This document shows positions 22,076 to 22,112 of a stretch of 22,112 nt of DNA, in pieces (positions within the stretch are counted from its first letter, which is position 1; each line of letters begins with the position of its first letter). The notes below the pieces were generated by a model. That model saw nothing but the letters and a program-made list of their open reading frames with translations. It made no database searches and was not told where the DNA came from. Position numbers and translations under genes: made by a program. Where the stretch lies: NCBI GenBank assembly GCA_005882955.1, contig VBBB01000138.1, positions 20,685-42,796 of the forward strand, in the 5' to 3' direction. This DNA comes from Candidatus Bathyarchaeota archaeon (GTDB lineage Archaea > Thermoproteota > Bathyarchaeia > 40CM-2-53-6).

Positions 22076-22112
22076 AGCGGAAAACCACTAGCCAGCGCGC
22101 ATCTTTAGTCTA

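Noticed and set aside
1..22112. CRISPR arrays, insertion sequences, attachment sites or replication origin
   Set aside because: No regularly spaced repeats, transposase or integrase motifs, or long terminal repeats were seen on reading through the window.

Overview
The window reads as a fragment of an archaeal chromosome. The strongest evidence is a Nop5–fibrillarin pair (the box C/D sRNP core), a UPF0216/DUF61 protein known mainly from archaea, an HMG-CoA synthase of the archaeal type, and A/T-rich TATA-like boxes upstream of several starts where Shine-Dalgarno sites are mostly weak. GC content looks moderate (about 50 percent) and TTG/GTG starts are common. The metabolism (histidine breakdown, acyl-CoA dehydrogenase, secreted protease, ABC uptake) suggests a heterotroph. 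A lineage in Thermoproteota such as Nitrososphaeria or Bathyarchaeia is a reasonable guess, but nothing here fixes it.

Left part (1-5.9 kb, all minus strand): a partial imidazolonepropionase (HutI), an M29/COG2309-type aminopeptidase-like protein that has lost all its recognisable metal ligands, a SagB/ThcOx-type nitroreductase-fold oxidase with its own TATA box and ribosome binding site, a gap with a possibly decayed ORF, then UPF0216, fibrillarin (flpA) and Nop5. Nop5 and flpA overlap by about 143 bases. UPF0216 lies in the same frame as flpA directly after its stop.

Middle (5.9-14.2 kb): divergent from nop5 is dihydroorotate dehydrogenase (pyrD). Convergent with pyrD is a frameshifted free-methionine-R-sulfoxide-reductase-like GAF gene, which shares a bidirectional TATA region with a DUF255/YyaL-type thioredoxin-domain protein. 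After a 530-base stretch with no convincing gene come a YtcJ-type amidohydrolase and, convergent with it, an IMP dehydrogenase; their stop codons overlap in one CTAG. Adenosylhomocysteinase is divergent from IMP dehydrogenase.

Right part (14.2-22.1 kb): a three-gene operon holds an SsuC/TauC-type ABC permease, its ATPase and a small two-TM protein with a glycosylatable ectodomain; no ordinary substrate-binding protein is in view. Convergent with it is a secreted, membrane-anchored M6-like metalloprotease. Divergent from the protease is an HMG-CoA synthase fused to a DUF35 zinc-ribbon/OB domain, followed by an acyl-CoA dehydrogenase whose catalytic Glu sits at the isovaleryl/long-chain position. 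Two small Cys-containing proteins close the window.

The most unusual points are the HMG-CoA synthase–DUF35 fusion beside an acyl-CoA dehydrogenase, the metal-ligand-less M29 protein next to hutI, the ABC operon with a tethered ectodomain in the place of a binding protein, the lone SagB-like oxidase, the out-of-frame Arg-rich Nop5 tail inside flpA, and three genes whose homologous or hydrophobic N-termini begin upstream of any ATG/GTG/TTG.
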